The position numbers and the translations under genes were made by a program. This document shows positions 36,358-44,438 of a stretch of DNA of 64,000 nucleotides, one piece after another. Where the stretch lies: positions 186,001 to 250,000 of the forward strand of contig OV696605.1 in the NCBI GenBank assembly GCA_927797885.1, in the 5' to 3' direction. The DNA is from Gloeomargaritales cyanobacterium VI4D9. GTDB lineage: Bacteria > Cyanobacteriota > Cyanobacteriia > Gloeomargaritales > Gloeomargaritaceae. The notes below the pieces were generated by a model, which had not been told where the DNA came from, did not search any database, and was given only the letters and a program-made list of their open reading frames with translations. The first letter of the stretch is position 1; each line of letters opens with the position of its first letter.

Positions 36358-37419
36358 ATGAGTGCATTTGTGCAGTTGATGTCACTTCAGCGTCCATACA
36401 CGGCGGTGGTGATTATTCCCACTGGTATTGGTGCCAGGGTTGGTGGCTATGCGGGGGATGCCATACCGGTGATTCGGGCGATGGCGCAGGTGGCGGACTG
36501 GGTGGTGACCCATCCCAATGTGTTGAATGGGGCGATGCTGTATTGGTCGTTGCCGCCGGTGTGGTATGTGGAGGGCTATGCCTTGGATCGCTGGGCGGCG
36601 GGGGAGTGGGGATTGCAACCGGTGCATCAACAGCGGCTGGGGGTGGTGCTGGATGGGGGGATGGAACCGGATTTGCAACTACGGCATCGGCAGGTGATCC
36701 AGGCGGCGCAGGCGACGTTGGGGTTAACCATTGCCGGGGAGGTACTGACGGATGAACCGTTGGGGGTGGGCTTGCAAACGGCGGATTCCGGGGCAACCTG
36801 GGGCACGTTGGCGCATCCCGATAGCCTCCTGCGGGCGGTGGCACAATTGAAGGAACGGTATCAGGTGACGGCGGTGGCGGTGGTGGCACGGTTCCCGGAT
36901 GCCCAGGATGAGGCGGTAATCCGCTATCGGCAGGGGCAGGGGGTTGACCCATTGGCGGGGGCGGAGGCGGTGATCAGCCATTTGGTGGTGCGGACGTTCC
37001 ATTTGCCCTGTGCCCATGCACCGGCGTTGCGTCCTTTGCCCCTTGACCCCACGGTGGCTCCCCCGGCGGCGGCGGAAGAGTTGGGCTATACCTTTTTGCC
37101 ATCGGTGTTGGTGGGCTTGAGTCGGGCACCGGGGTATGTCAGCCAGCGGGCACAGGGGGGGGTCTGGACGGAACAGGTGGATGCGGTGGTGGTGCCGGGA
37201 ACGGCGTGTGGGGGGGCGGCGGTGCTCCATTGGGCAATGCAGGGTACGTTGATCATTGCGGTGCAGGAAAATACCTCCCGGATGGGGGTGGCTCCCCAGG
37301 CGTTGGGCATCCCGGCGGTTTCGGTCAGTTCTTATTTGGAAGCAGTGGGGGTGCTGGCGGCGCACAAGGCGGGGGTGGATTGGCGTTGGTGTGGGCGGGG
37401 AGGGCAGAGATCAACATGA
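36358..37419 (+). CDS. DUF3326 family protein
   Basis: 353 residues. TAVVIIPTGIGARVGGYAGDAIPVIRAMAQVADWVVTHPNVLNGAMLYW, GYALDRWAAGEWGL and, near 300, VVVPGTACGGAAVLHWAMQGTLIIAVQENTSRM are characteristic of DUF3326, a family known mainly from cyanobacteria and plants and of unknown function. The N-terminal loop PTGIGARVGGYAGD suggests nucleotide or substrate binding. An internal ATG at 36379 is an alternative start. Overlaps the CAAX protease gene by 4 bp (ATGA). Confidence 0.85.
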   Translation: MSAFVQLMSLQRPYTAVVIIPTGIGARVGGYAGDAIPVIRAMAQVADWVVTHPNVLNGAMLYWSLPPVWYVEGYALDRWAAGEWGLQPVHQQRLGVVLDGGMEPDLQLRHRQVIQAAQATLGLTIAGEVLTDEPLGVGLQTADSGATWGTLAHPDSLLRAVAQLKERYQVTAVAVVARFPDAQDEAVIRYRQGQGVDPLAGAEAVISHLVVRTFHLPCAHAPALRPLPLDPTVAPPAAAEELGYTFLPSVLVGLSRAPGYVSQRAQGGVWTEQVDAVVVPGTACGGAAVLHWAMQGTLIIAVQENTSRMGVAPQALGIPAVSVSSYLEAVGVLAAHKAGVDWRWCGRGGQRST

Positions 37420-37982
37420 CCAGAACGCCAGAGTTAAGCCGCACGGAAATTTTGGTGGCAATGGGTTTGACGGCGGTGGGGTTGTGGCTGGTGTCCCGGC
37501 TGTGGCAATTTTTTGACCCGCTGGCGCAGTTTACCCTGGTGTGGCGGTGGGCGGATGTGCTGTGGGGGATGGCTTTGGGGGTGGGGATTAGTGCCTTGAG
37601 CCGGTTGGTGTATTGGCTCTGGCCGAGTTATCGAGAATGCAGCAATTATTATTTGGAATTGGTGTTAACCCCTTTGGTTTGGCCGGATTTGCTGTGGTTG
37701 GGGTTACTGCCCGGCTTGAGTGAGGAATTGCTGTTTCGGGGCGTGATCCTCTCGGCATTGGCTCCCCCCTGGGTGGGTTTGTTGGTCAGTAGTGCCTGTT
37801 TTGGCATTTTGCACCTGGGCAGTTGGCAACAGTGGCCCTATGGGGTATGGGCAAGCTGTATTGGTTTGATTTTGGGGTTGGCGGTACTGGCGAGTGGCAA
37901 TGTTTTGGTAGCAATCGTGGCGCATGGACTGACCAATTGGATTTCGGCGGGGCTGTGGAAATGGCAACGTCAAATGAATTAA
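37416..37982 (+). CDS. CPBP/CAAX-type intramembrane metalloprotease
   Basis: 188 residues, several membrane helices. The three family motifs are present: SEELLFRG (EExxxR) near 108, CFGILHLGSW with the second-motif His near 130 and HGLTNW near 172. Related proteases process or degrade membrane proteins, including bacteriocin-immunity and CAAX processing types. Start overlaps DUF3326 by 4 bp; a functional link is possible but unproven. Confidence 0.85.
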   Translation: MTRTPELSRTEILVAMGLTAVGLWLVSRLWQFFDPLAQFTLVWRWADVLWGMALGVGISALSRLVYWLWPSYRECSNYYLELVLTPLVWPDLLWLGLLPGLSEELLFRGVILSALAPPWVGLLVSSACFGILHLGSWQQWPYGVWASCIGLILGLAVLASGNVLVAIVAHGLTNWISAGLWKWQRQMN

Positions 37983-37993
37983 GGGCACTTCTA

Positions 37994-38129
37994 TAGCAAT
38001 CCTAAATGAGAATGGAATAGGGGCGCAGGGGCACCGCCCCCGTAAAAGAAGCACCTGCGGTGTATAGTTCTGGGAAATTTTTGTATGCCTACGGCACGCA
38101 AGCTAACATTAATCAAGTAGAATTGCCGT
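37994..38129. repeat. R97 miniature repeat, copy 6, with two inserts
   Basis: The left end is TAGCAATCCT; the right end is degenerate (GTAGAATTGCCGTA). Two insertions enlarge it: a stretch with AAGCACCTGCGGTGTAT and, at 38085-38105, a 21-bp dispersed repeat that sits between TTTTTGT and ACATTAATCAAG, where other copies read straight through. Confidence 0.8.
38085..38105. repeat. SDR21 repeat inside an R97 repeat
   Basis: Variant beginning ATGCCTACGG and ending GCAAGCTA. Its clean boundaries against intact R97 sequence show that the 21-bp unit is itself able to be inserted, or to spread. Confidence 0.8.
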
Positions 38130-38174
38130 ATTTATCCAAGAAGAGAGTAAGAAACATATGGGCACTTTTATTAA

Positions 38175-38297
38175 AGGACACTTCTATTAATTCATGGCTA
38201 TTGAGAATGACCCCTATATTATTGATAATTGCCAACCAAAGAATGGGGCTTCCGAGCCTGCCACGTAAGTACAAACATCAATTAATAGAGGTCTCCT
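38175..38297. repeat. R4-like miniature repeat
   Basis: Ends AGGACACTTCTATTAATT and, inverted, AGGAGACCTCTATTAATT (16 of 18 match). Ends resemble the R4 family but the inside is different. No coding capacity. Confidence 0.6.
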
Positions 38298-38306
38298 AAA
38301 GGGAGT

Positions 38307-38421
38307 ACAGTCTATTTATCAATTAAAGGATACAAAAAGCCTCGATTATCCTAAAGGCTTAGCATGATTGAACTACGGCAAGTGGGGTTCAACTGTATCC
38401 CATAACCACTCAAAAGACTGT
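38307..38421. repeat. R115 miniature repeat, copy 3 (uninterrupted)
   Basis: 115 bp with ends ACAGTC/GACTGT preceded by T and followed by A. Serves as the empty-site reference for the interrupted copy at 22718-22956. Confidence 0.9.
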
Positions 38422-38439
38422 AACTACTCCAGATGAAAA

Positions 38440-39381
38440 CTACTGGGACTTCACCACTTGGTTGATGAAATTTCTGGGACCTTGGTAATTGGTCAAATCC
38501 GCCAACTGATCCAAGGTTCTCACCCCGGGATAAAGTTTGCCATTAATTTCCCAGGTGGGATAGCCCTTAATTCCCACTTGCACACATAACTGGGTTTGGC
38601 TATTCACCCCCTTGGGATCGCATTCAACGTAGTTAATTTTCTTACTTGCCTCTTGCCCAAATAATTGCTTTTGCTGATGGCAATGGGGACACCAATAGGC
38701 ACCAAATTCCCGGGCACCCACCTTGTTCAAATGCTGCACCAAAGCCAATTCCGCCGAACCGGAACGGGTGGTCACCGGGGGCGGCGATTGCAACCCCTGC
38801 GCCGTTTGGGTGCTGGAACTGCCCGCCTGCGCTGAAGCTTCAACTCCGTTATATGCCGCCAAAATCCCCAACAGTGCCACCAAAACCACCACCAAAGCCG
38901 TGGTGAATAATTGCCCCACATCCCGCCACGCCCGCCCAAAGGTCGCCAAAAACCACAGGCACAGGCTCAAAATTGCTGAAGTAATGCAGTACACACACCA
39001 GGCATCAATTTTTACCGCCATTAAATAAACGAAATAACCACTGGAGACCAGCATCGCCGTCGTCAGGGCAAATAACGCCCATGCCCAGGGGAAATCCTGC
39101 TCCTTGTCCTGCCTGGGTGCCAAAACCACCGCCACTACCGCCACCGCCAGATAAAACCCAAACCCCACCAACGAGAGGGGGATGCCAAATAGCTGGGCGT
39201 ACTCACTCTTCAATACCTGTTCGCAGCCGGTAGTCGGGCAAACCACATTCCCGCCCAACCAGTGGGTAATGGTAATGTAAGCGGTTTCAATCGCCCCAAT
39301 CCCAGCCAGGATAGCCATCATCGGGCGGGAATGGCGTTGCCACCAGGGGGCACTACGGCGACGGTTGAGTAATTTGCTCAT
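38440..39381 (-). CDS. Vitamin K epoxide reductase homologue fused to a thioredoxin-like domain
   Basis: 313 residues from the ATG at 39381. The N-terminal part has about four to five membrane helices with the loop Cys pair CPTTGC (about 48-53) and the active CVYC pair near 135. The C-terminal part carries a thioredoxin-like WCPHC in GAYWCPHCHQQKQLF near 245. This is the cyanobacterial VKOR-Trx fusion that forms disulfides in secreted and lumenal proteins using quinone. Start overlaps the btpA 3' end by 29 bp. Confidence 0.92.
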   Translation of the reverse strand: MSKLLNRRRSAPWWQRHSRPMMAILAGIGAIETAYITITHWLGGNVVCPTTGCEQVLKSEYAQLFGIPLSLVGFGFYLAVAVVAVVLAPRQDKEQDFPWAWALFALTTAMLVSSGYFVYLMAVKIDAWCVYCITSAILSLCLWFLATFGRAWRDVGQLFTTALVVVLVALLGILAAYNGVEASAQAGSSSTQTAQGLQSPPPVTTRSGSAELALVQHLNKVGAREFGAYWCPHCHQQKQLFGQEASKKINYVECDPKGVNSQTQLCVQVGIKGYPTWEINGKLYPGVRTLDQLADLTNYQGPRNFINQVVKSQ

Positions 39382-40255
39382 AGGAGTGGGTGGGGGATTC
39401 GTTAGGGTTTGGATAGGAACTGCCATACCCAAGACTCAGATCGCTGGTTTCTGGTTCCAGGGCACGGCGCACGGCTTGCACAAAATGGCTCACCCGTTGG
39501 GGGTCAATCGGCTGTTCAATCTGCCCTTTGCGCTTCAACGAACTGGCGACAATCACCCCATCGGCGGCTGTTAATAAGTGTGCCACATTGTCCGCATTGG
39601 CTCCACTCCCCACCAAGACCGGCACATGACCCGCCGCCGCCCGTGCCAGTTCCAAATCCTCCCGGGTGGGGGGATGCCCCGTCGCCCAACCGGAGAGAAT
39701 CACCGCATCGGCTAAACCGCGCTGGATCGTTTCCTGAACCGCTGTGGTTAAATTCGGCGTACCCAGGGGGCGGGCGTGTTTGACTAGCACATCGGCAAAA
39801 ATTTTTACCCCACTGTCCAACTCTCGCCGGTAGCGCAACAAACGGTGGGCACACCCTTCGATCAACCCCTGATCCGTCGCCATCACCCCGGTCAGCACAT
39901 TCACCCGGATAAAGTGCGCCCCCACATTCTCGGCAATCGCCAGGGCACTCAGGGCATCATTTCGCAGGACATTAATTCCCAGGGGCACATCCACCAACGC
40001 CCGCACCCGCTGGGCAATCAAGCTCATGGCACTCACCACCGCCGGGTCCACCTGATGCTGGGTAAAGGGGGCATCAAAAAAATTTTCAATCAAAATCCCG
40101 TTGGCACCCCCGGTCGCCAGGGCACTGGCTTCCTGCTCCGCCCGCTCGATCACCGCCGCCAAACTCCCTCCCCACCGGGGTGATGTGGGCAACGGAAGGA
40201 GATGAACCACCCCAATCACCGGATGGGTCGTGCCAAAAACCCGCATTAAATCCAT
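39353..40255 (-). CDS. btpA: BtpA family protein (photosystem I biogenesis)
   Basis: 300 residues from the ATG at 40255. TTHPVIGVVHLLPLPTSPRWGG, GGANGILIENFFDAPF and VLVGSGANADNVAHLLTAADGVIVASSLKRKG outline a TIM-barrel with phosphate-binding loop, as in BtpA. In Synechocystis BtpA is a thylakoid-associated protein needed to stabilise photosystem I. The C-terminus extends about 20 residues beyond the fold, reaching into the VKOR gene. Confidence 0.9.
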   Translation of the reverse strand: MDLMRVFGTTHPVIGVVHLLPLPTSPRWGGSLAAVIERAEQEASALATGGANGILIENFFDAPFTQHQVDPAVVSAMSLIAQRVRALVDVPLGINVLRNDALSALAIAENVGAHFIRVNVLTGVMATDQGLIEGCAHRLLRYRRELDSGVKIFADVLVKHARPLGTPNLTTAVQETIQRGLADAVILSGWATGHPPTREDLELARAAAGHVPVLVGSGANADNVAHLLTAADGVIVASSLKRKGQIEQPIDPQRVSHFVQAVRRALEPETSDLSLGYGSSYPNPNESPTHSYEQITQPSP

Positions 40256-40393
40256 GCTGTTTGCTGCAGTGCCTTGCTCCTCATTATACCCCCGCCGTTG
40301 AACCAAATTTAATGTGTTCTTTATCTGTTGTTTACGTCCCCCTCTTGGGAAACAGGCTACAGTTTGAGGTGAATCGCAGAAAAGGGGGTTCCC

Positions 40394-43060
40394 ATGTCCG
40401 CAGAGGCGCAACGTTTGGCAGATACCACGCAACCCTGGAAGCAGTGGGGTCCCTATCTGGGGGAACGGCAGTGGGGCACGGTGCGGGAGGACTACAGCGA
40501 CACGGGGAACGCCTGGGACTATTTCAGCCATGACCAAGCCCGCTCCCGTACCTACCGCTGGGGGGAAGACGGACTGGGGGGGATTTCCGATGACCAGCAA
40601 TTGTTGTGTTTCGCCCTCACCCTTTGGAATGGGCAGGACCCGATTTTGAAAGAACGGTTGTTTGGTCTCACCAACAGCGAAGGCAATCACGGGGAAGATG
40701 TGAAAGAGTATTACTTTTACCTGGAGAATACCCCCACCCATTCCTACATGAAATATCTGTATAAATATCCCCAAAAACCGTTTCCCTATGATGATTTAGT
40801 GCATACCAATCGCCACCGTTCTGCTCACGAACCGGAATATGAATTATTGGATACGGGGGTGTTTGATGATAATCGGTATTTTGACGTGTTTATCGAGTAC
40901 GCCAAGGCGGGGGTGCGGGACATTTGGATCAAAATTCGGGCTTGCAATCGGGGTACGGAAATTGCCCCAATTCACCTAATGCCGACCCTGTGGTTTCGTA
41001 ATACCTGGAGTTGGGCGGATGCCAAGGATAAATGCAAACCAGAGATCAAAGCCCTAGACGGGCAAACGGTGGTGGCGGAACATCCCCTGTTGGAACCCTA
41101 TTATCTCACGGCGCAAACGGGGGGTTACTGGCTGTTTACGGACAACGAAACCAACCTAGAGCGGCTGTTTGATTCCCCTAACATTCATCCTTTTGTCAAG
41201 GATGCGTTCCATCGCTATCTGATCGAGGGCAAAACCAACGTGGTCAACCCCGCCAAAACGGGCACCAAAGCCGCTGTGCATTACCTGCTGGATGTCCCGG
41301 CGGGGGGAGAGGTGGAAATTCTGTTGCGCTTGAGTGACCGGCGGGAGGAGTTTGCCCCGGAACAGGGGGCGCAGGTGTTTCACCAAAGAATCCAAGAGGC
41401 GGACGAATTTTACGCCCAGGTGATTCCCCCGAGTACGCCAGCGGATCAAAAAAATATCATGCGTCAGGCGATTGCCAGTCTGCTGTGGACCAAGCAGTTT
41501 TACTACTACCCGGTGGAGGAATGGCGCACGAGTGATTCTGGGGTGCCGGGGTATATGGGGCGGCAAATAGTTCGCAATAAGGAGTGGTTTCATTTTGAGG
41601 CGAAAGATATTTTACTCATGCCGGATAAGTGGGAATATCCCTGGTTTGCCGCTTGGGATCATGTGTTTCACGTGGCGGTGGCGGCGATGGTGGATATTGA
41701 TTTAGCCAAGGAACAATTACTCACGTTAACCAAAGACAGGTACATCCATCCCAATGGGCAATTACCTGCCTACGAGTGGAATTTCCATGATGTGAATCCA
41801 CCGGTACATCCCTGGGGGGTATGGCGGGTTTATCTATTAGAAAAAGAGCGCACGGGCAAGGGCGACCGGGAATTTTTGGAGCGGTCATTTCACAAGTTAT
41901 TGCTGTACTTTACCTGGTGGGTAAACCGCAAGGATTCCATTGGCAATAACGTGTTTGAGGGGGGGTTTTTGGGGCTGGATAATATCGGGGTGTTTGACCG
42001 CAGTGCCCCCTTGCCCACCGGGGGGGTGTTGGAGCAGGCGGATGGCAGTGCCTGGATGGCGGGTTTTTCCCTGTATATGCTGACCATGGCTCTGGAATTG
42101 GCGTTGGACAATCCGGCTTACCAGGAGGTGGCGACCAAGTTTTATCAGCATTTTTATTACATTGCCGGGGCGATGGACCGGGTGGGACTCCATGCGGATG
42201 AACTTTGGGACGAGGCGGATGGCTTTTTCTACGACCTACTGCGGCTTCCCGATGGTCAGGCGTTGCGCTTGAAGGTGCGTTCCCTGGTGGGGCTGATTCC
42301 CCTGCTGGCGACGACGGTGATTGAGGAATGGGTGCTGGAGCGTTTGCCCGTGTTCCGCCGCCAAATTGCGGAATTTCAAGAACACCATCCCCATCTGTTT
42401 GCCAATGTCAGCGACCCGACCAAGCCGGGGGTGAATGGTCGGCGGTTGATTGCCCTGGTGAATGAAACCAAACTGCGGCGGATTTTGGGGCGGATGCTGG
42501 ATGAATCCCGGTTTTTGAGTGCCTATGGCATCCGTTCCCTGTCCCGGTACCATCTGGAACATCCCTACACGTTTCAGGTGGGCTACCACCCCTACGAGGT
42601 GCGCTATGAACCGGCTGAGTCCACCACCGGGATGTTTGGGGGCAATTCCAACTGGCGGGGACCGATTTGGATGCCCTTGAATGCCCTGTTGTTCCAAGCC
42701 CTGGTGGTGTTTTACAGCTACTACGGGGATGAATTGCGGGTGCCCTGTCCGGCGCCGGAAGGTCCATTGCTCACCCTTTGGGAGGTCAGCCAAGAAATTT
42801 CCCGTCGCTTGATCGCCATTTTTGAGCGGGATGACCAGGGGCGGCGACCGGTGTATGGGGGGTCAGAAAAGTTCCAAAATGACCCCTACTGGCGGGATTT
42901 GATTTTATTTTACGAATACTTTCATGGGGATAATGGTTCTGGGGTGGGCGCCAGCCACCAAACCGGTTGGACGGCGATGGTGGCTCGGTTGATCCAGTTT
43001 CAGCAGGCGGCGACGGCGGAGCTGATCCTGGCGGAGGGTCTCAAACCGAGTATTGAATAG
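40394..43060 (+). CDS. Glycoside hydrolase, family 63-like (alpha-glucosidase/mannosylglycerate hydrolase type)
   Basis: 888 residues, cytoplasmic by appearance. The N-terminal region DYSDTGNAWDYFSHDQARSRTYRWGEDGLGGISDDQQLLCFALTLWNG and the (alpha/alpha)6 barrel region with PWFAAWDHVFHVAV, LPAYEWNFHDVNPPVHPW and a NSNWRGPIWMPLNALLFQAL motif near 755 resemble GH63. Bacterial GH63 enzymes act on oligosaccharides or mannosyl-/glucosylglycerate. The natural substrate is not deducible. Single gene, likely own promoter in the 138-bp gap from btpA. Confidence 0.75.
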   Translation: MSAEAQRLADTTQPWKQWGPYLGERQWGTVREDYSDTGNAWDYFSHDQARSRTYRWGEDGLGGISDDQQLLCFALTLWNGQDPILKERLFGLTNSEGNHGEDVKEYYFYLENTPTHSYMKYLYKYPQKPFPYDDLVHTNRHRSAHEPEYELLDTGVFDDNRYFDVFIEYAKAGVRDIWIKIRACNRGTEIAPIHLMPTLWFRNTWSWADAKDKCKPEIKALDGQTVVAEHPLLEPYYLTAQTGGYWLFTDNETNLERLFDSPNIHPFVKDAFHRYLIEGKTNVVNPAKTGTKAAVHYLLDVPAGGEVEILLRLSDRREEFAPEQGAQVFHQRIQEADEFYAQVIPPSTPADQKNIMRQAIASLLWTKQFYYYPVEEWRTSDSGVPGYMGRQIVRNKEWFHFEAKDILLMPDKWEYPWFAAWDHVFHVAVAAMVDIDLAKEQLLTLTKDRYIHPNGQLPAYEWNFHDVNPPVHPWGVWRVYLLEKERTGKGDREFLERSFHKLLLYFTWWVNRKDSIGNNVFEGGFLGLDNIGVFDRSAPLPTGGVLEQADGSAWMAGFSLYMLTMALELALDNPAYQEVATKFYQHFYYIAGAMDRVGLHADELWDEADGFFYDLLRLPDGQALRLKVRSLVGLIPLLATTVIEEWVLERLPVFRRQIAEFQEHHPHLFANVSDPTKPGVNGRRLIALVNETKLRRILGRMLDESRFLSAYGIRSLSRYHLEHPYTFQVGYHPYEVRYEPAESTTGMFGGNSNWRGPIWMPLNALLFQALVVFYSYYGDELRVPCPAPEGPLLTLWEVSQEISRRLIAIFERDDQGRRPVYGGSEKFQNDPYWRDLILFYEYFHGDNGSGVGASHQTGWTAMVARLIQFQQAATAELILAEGLKPSIE

Positions 43061-43157
43061 GGGATTTCTGTTAACTCAGGAATGGTTATCGCTGATGTGG
43101 ATAAAGAGTCTGATGCCAGGACGTAGTTTTGAGGGATTTTGAGACCGGTGCTAAATA
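43061..43157. other. Gap downstream of the GH63 gene
   Basis: Short A+T-rich stretch before an R97/R114 pair. No gene seen. Confidence 0.4.
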
Positions 43158-43254
43158 TAGCAATCCTATTTGATTAACCAACAAAAATTTCCCAGAACCA
43201 AGGACGGAGGCGGTGCCCCTAAGACCCCTGTTCTATTTTCATTTAGGATTGCTA
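43158..43254. repeat. R97 miniature repeat, copy 7
   Basis: 97 bp, ends TAGCAATCCT and AGGATTGCTA, directly adjoining an inverted R114 copy. Confidence 0.9.
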
Positions 43255-43367
43255 TGGTAATTTCAAACAAGTTTGCGACATTGGCCTTTACTTGCAACGC
43301 CTGTCCTAGAAAGGGATAGAGCGATTACAGGTGCCTCAAAGGTGTTGCATTTTTTGTGAAATGACTA
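43255..43367. repeat. R114 miniature repeat, copy 2 (inverted)
   Basis: Reads GTAATTTCAAACAAGTTTGCGACATT through TTTTTTGTGAAATGACTA, the reverse of the copies at 4894 and 47713, with more substitutions. It abuts the R97 copy to its left without spacer. Confidence 0.8.
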
Positions 43368-43376
43368 TAGAATCGG

Positions 43377-43931
43377 TTAGTTTTTTAGGCGAAAACTCTG
43401 GAAAAATTTCTGAGCCAGGGCTTCCGAACCTGTAGGCACTGACGCATCCAAAACATAAAGACGAGAACCATTTAACATAAAAAATGCTTCGCCGGTACGT
43501 TGAACCCCGTTACTTGTGGTCGCATAAACCAACCGTTTCCCCGCTAGACCGTTGATCGTTGCCGGGTCAAAGGAAATTTCCCGGACATTCTGTTGATCCC
43601 GAAGCAGGGAAGCCTTCGCCTGCCCCATCAGCCCATCCGCCCCCACAAACTGAATCGCTAGGGCGGGTAAGTCCGAATAACTCACGGAAAACGACCCGTC
43701 CCCTTCCCTGGCGGTAAAAATGTAGGTGGTCACTGTGCCGATTGGGGAAGCATCCTGCACCTGGGAAGCGGTGGGTGGCAGGGGCATTTCCACCTGAAAT
43801 TGACCAGCGCTGGGGTTAAAAACCGCCCAATTCCCTTGCGACCTTGCCGCCGGTACCGACCCGACCCATACCGCCAGCGAGAGCACGAACATCACTACGC
43901 TGGACTTCAGACCACCACCAAGCTGAGCCAT
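43377..43931 (-). CDS. Secreted hypothetical protein
   Basis: 184 residues from the ATG at 43931, which follows GAGGGAAT. Signal peptide about 1-32 (SSVVMFVLSLAVWVGSVPAARSQ). The mature protein has WAVFNPSAGQFQVEMPLPPTASQVQ, TTYIFTAREGDGSFSVSYSDLPAL and LAGKRLVYATTSNGVQRTGEAFFMLNGSRLYVLDAS, an all-beta pattern shared by small cyanobacterial envelope proteins. Function unknown. Confidence 0.7.
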   Translation of the reverse strand: MAQLGGGLKSSVVMFVLSLAVWVGSVPAARSQGNWAVFNPSAGQFQVEMPLPPTASQVQDASPIGTVTTYIFTAREGDGSFSVSYSDLPALAIQFVGADGLMGQAKASLLRDQQNVREISFDPATINGLAGKRLVYATTSNGVQRTGEAFFMLNGSRLYVLDASVPTGSEALAQKFFQSFRLKN

Positions 43932-44002
43932 ACCGGATTCCCTCGGATAAAAATAATTTTTTGGCAATTTTTGCGCCCAGGGGCACCAAAGCCTAAGTCT
44001 AG

Positions 44003-44344
44003 TTAAGTGTAATTCGCCAAAAACTCTGGGTCAATGGTCTGTTCCGTCCCGGCAAAGTCGTGATCCGGGGTGAGAAAAAGCATACAGTGGCATTCCTTGC
44101 GCTCCCGCATGGGGACACAGGGGCAATTCCAAAAGCCCTGCTTGGCTTCCGCTTCCTTGTCTTCGTAATGGCGGCAGGGACACAGGGGGGCACCCAATTC
44201 GTCCTTATGTTTGGCAAGACCCTGGATCACGGTCGCCGTCACCCCCAAATCCACACAAAAATAGGTATCCGTCCGTTGGGCGTAGGTTTCAGCGAATTTC
44301 CGCATGGTTTCCAGGCTGGTCGTGGGGGTGGTGGTCGTGGTCAT
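44003..44344 (-). CDS. ftrC: Ferredoxin:thioredoxin reductase catalytic subunit
   Basis: 113 residues from the ATG at 44344. All seven expected Cys are present: FCVDL, CPCRHYEDKE, CPCVPMRERKECHC. These hold the [4Fe-4S] cluster and the redox-active disulfide that passes electrons from ferredoxin to thioredoxins. Normal length. An oxygenic-phototroph marker. Divergent from malQ with 94 bp between. Confidence 0.96.
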   Translation of the reverse strand: MTTTTTPTTSLETMRKFAETYAQRTDTYFCVDLGVTATVIQGLAKHKDELGAPLCPCRHYEDKEAEAKQGFWNCPCVPMRERKECHCMLFLTPDHDFAGTEQTIDPEFLANYT

Positions 44345-44438
44345 GGGGGTAAACATAACGAATGGGAATGTTTCCATTGTGCCAGGAAGTCTGAGGCATA
44401 CGGGTTAAAATCGAAATGTTTGTTACAGTTTGTCACCC

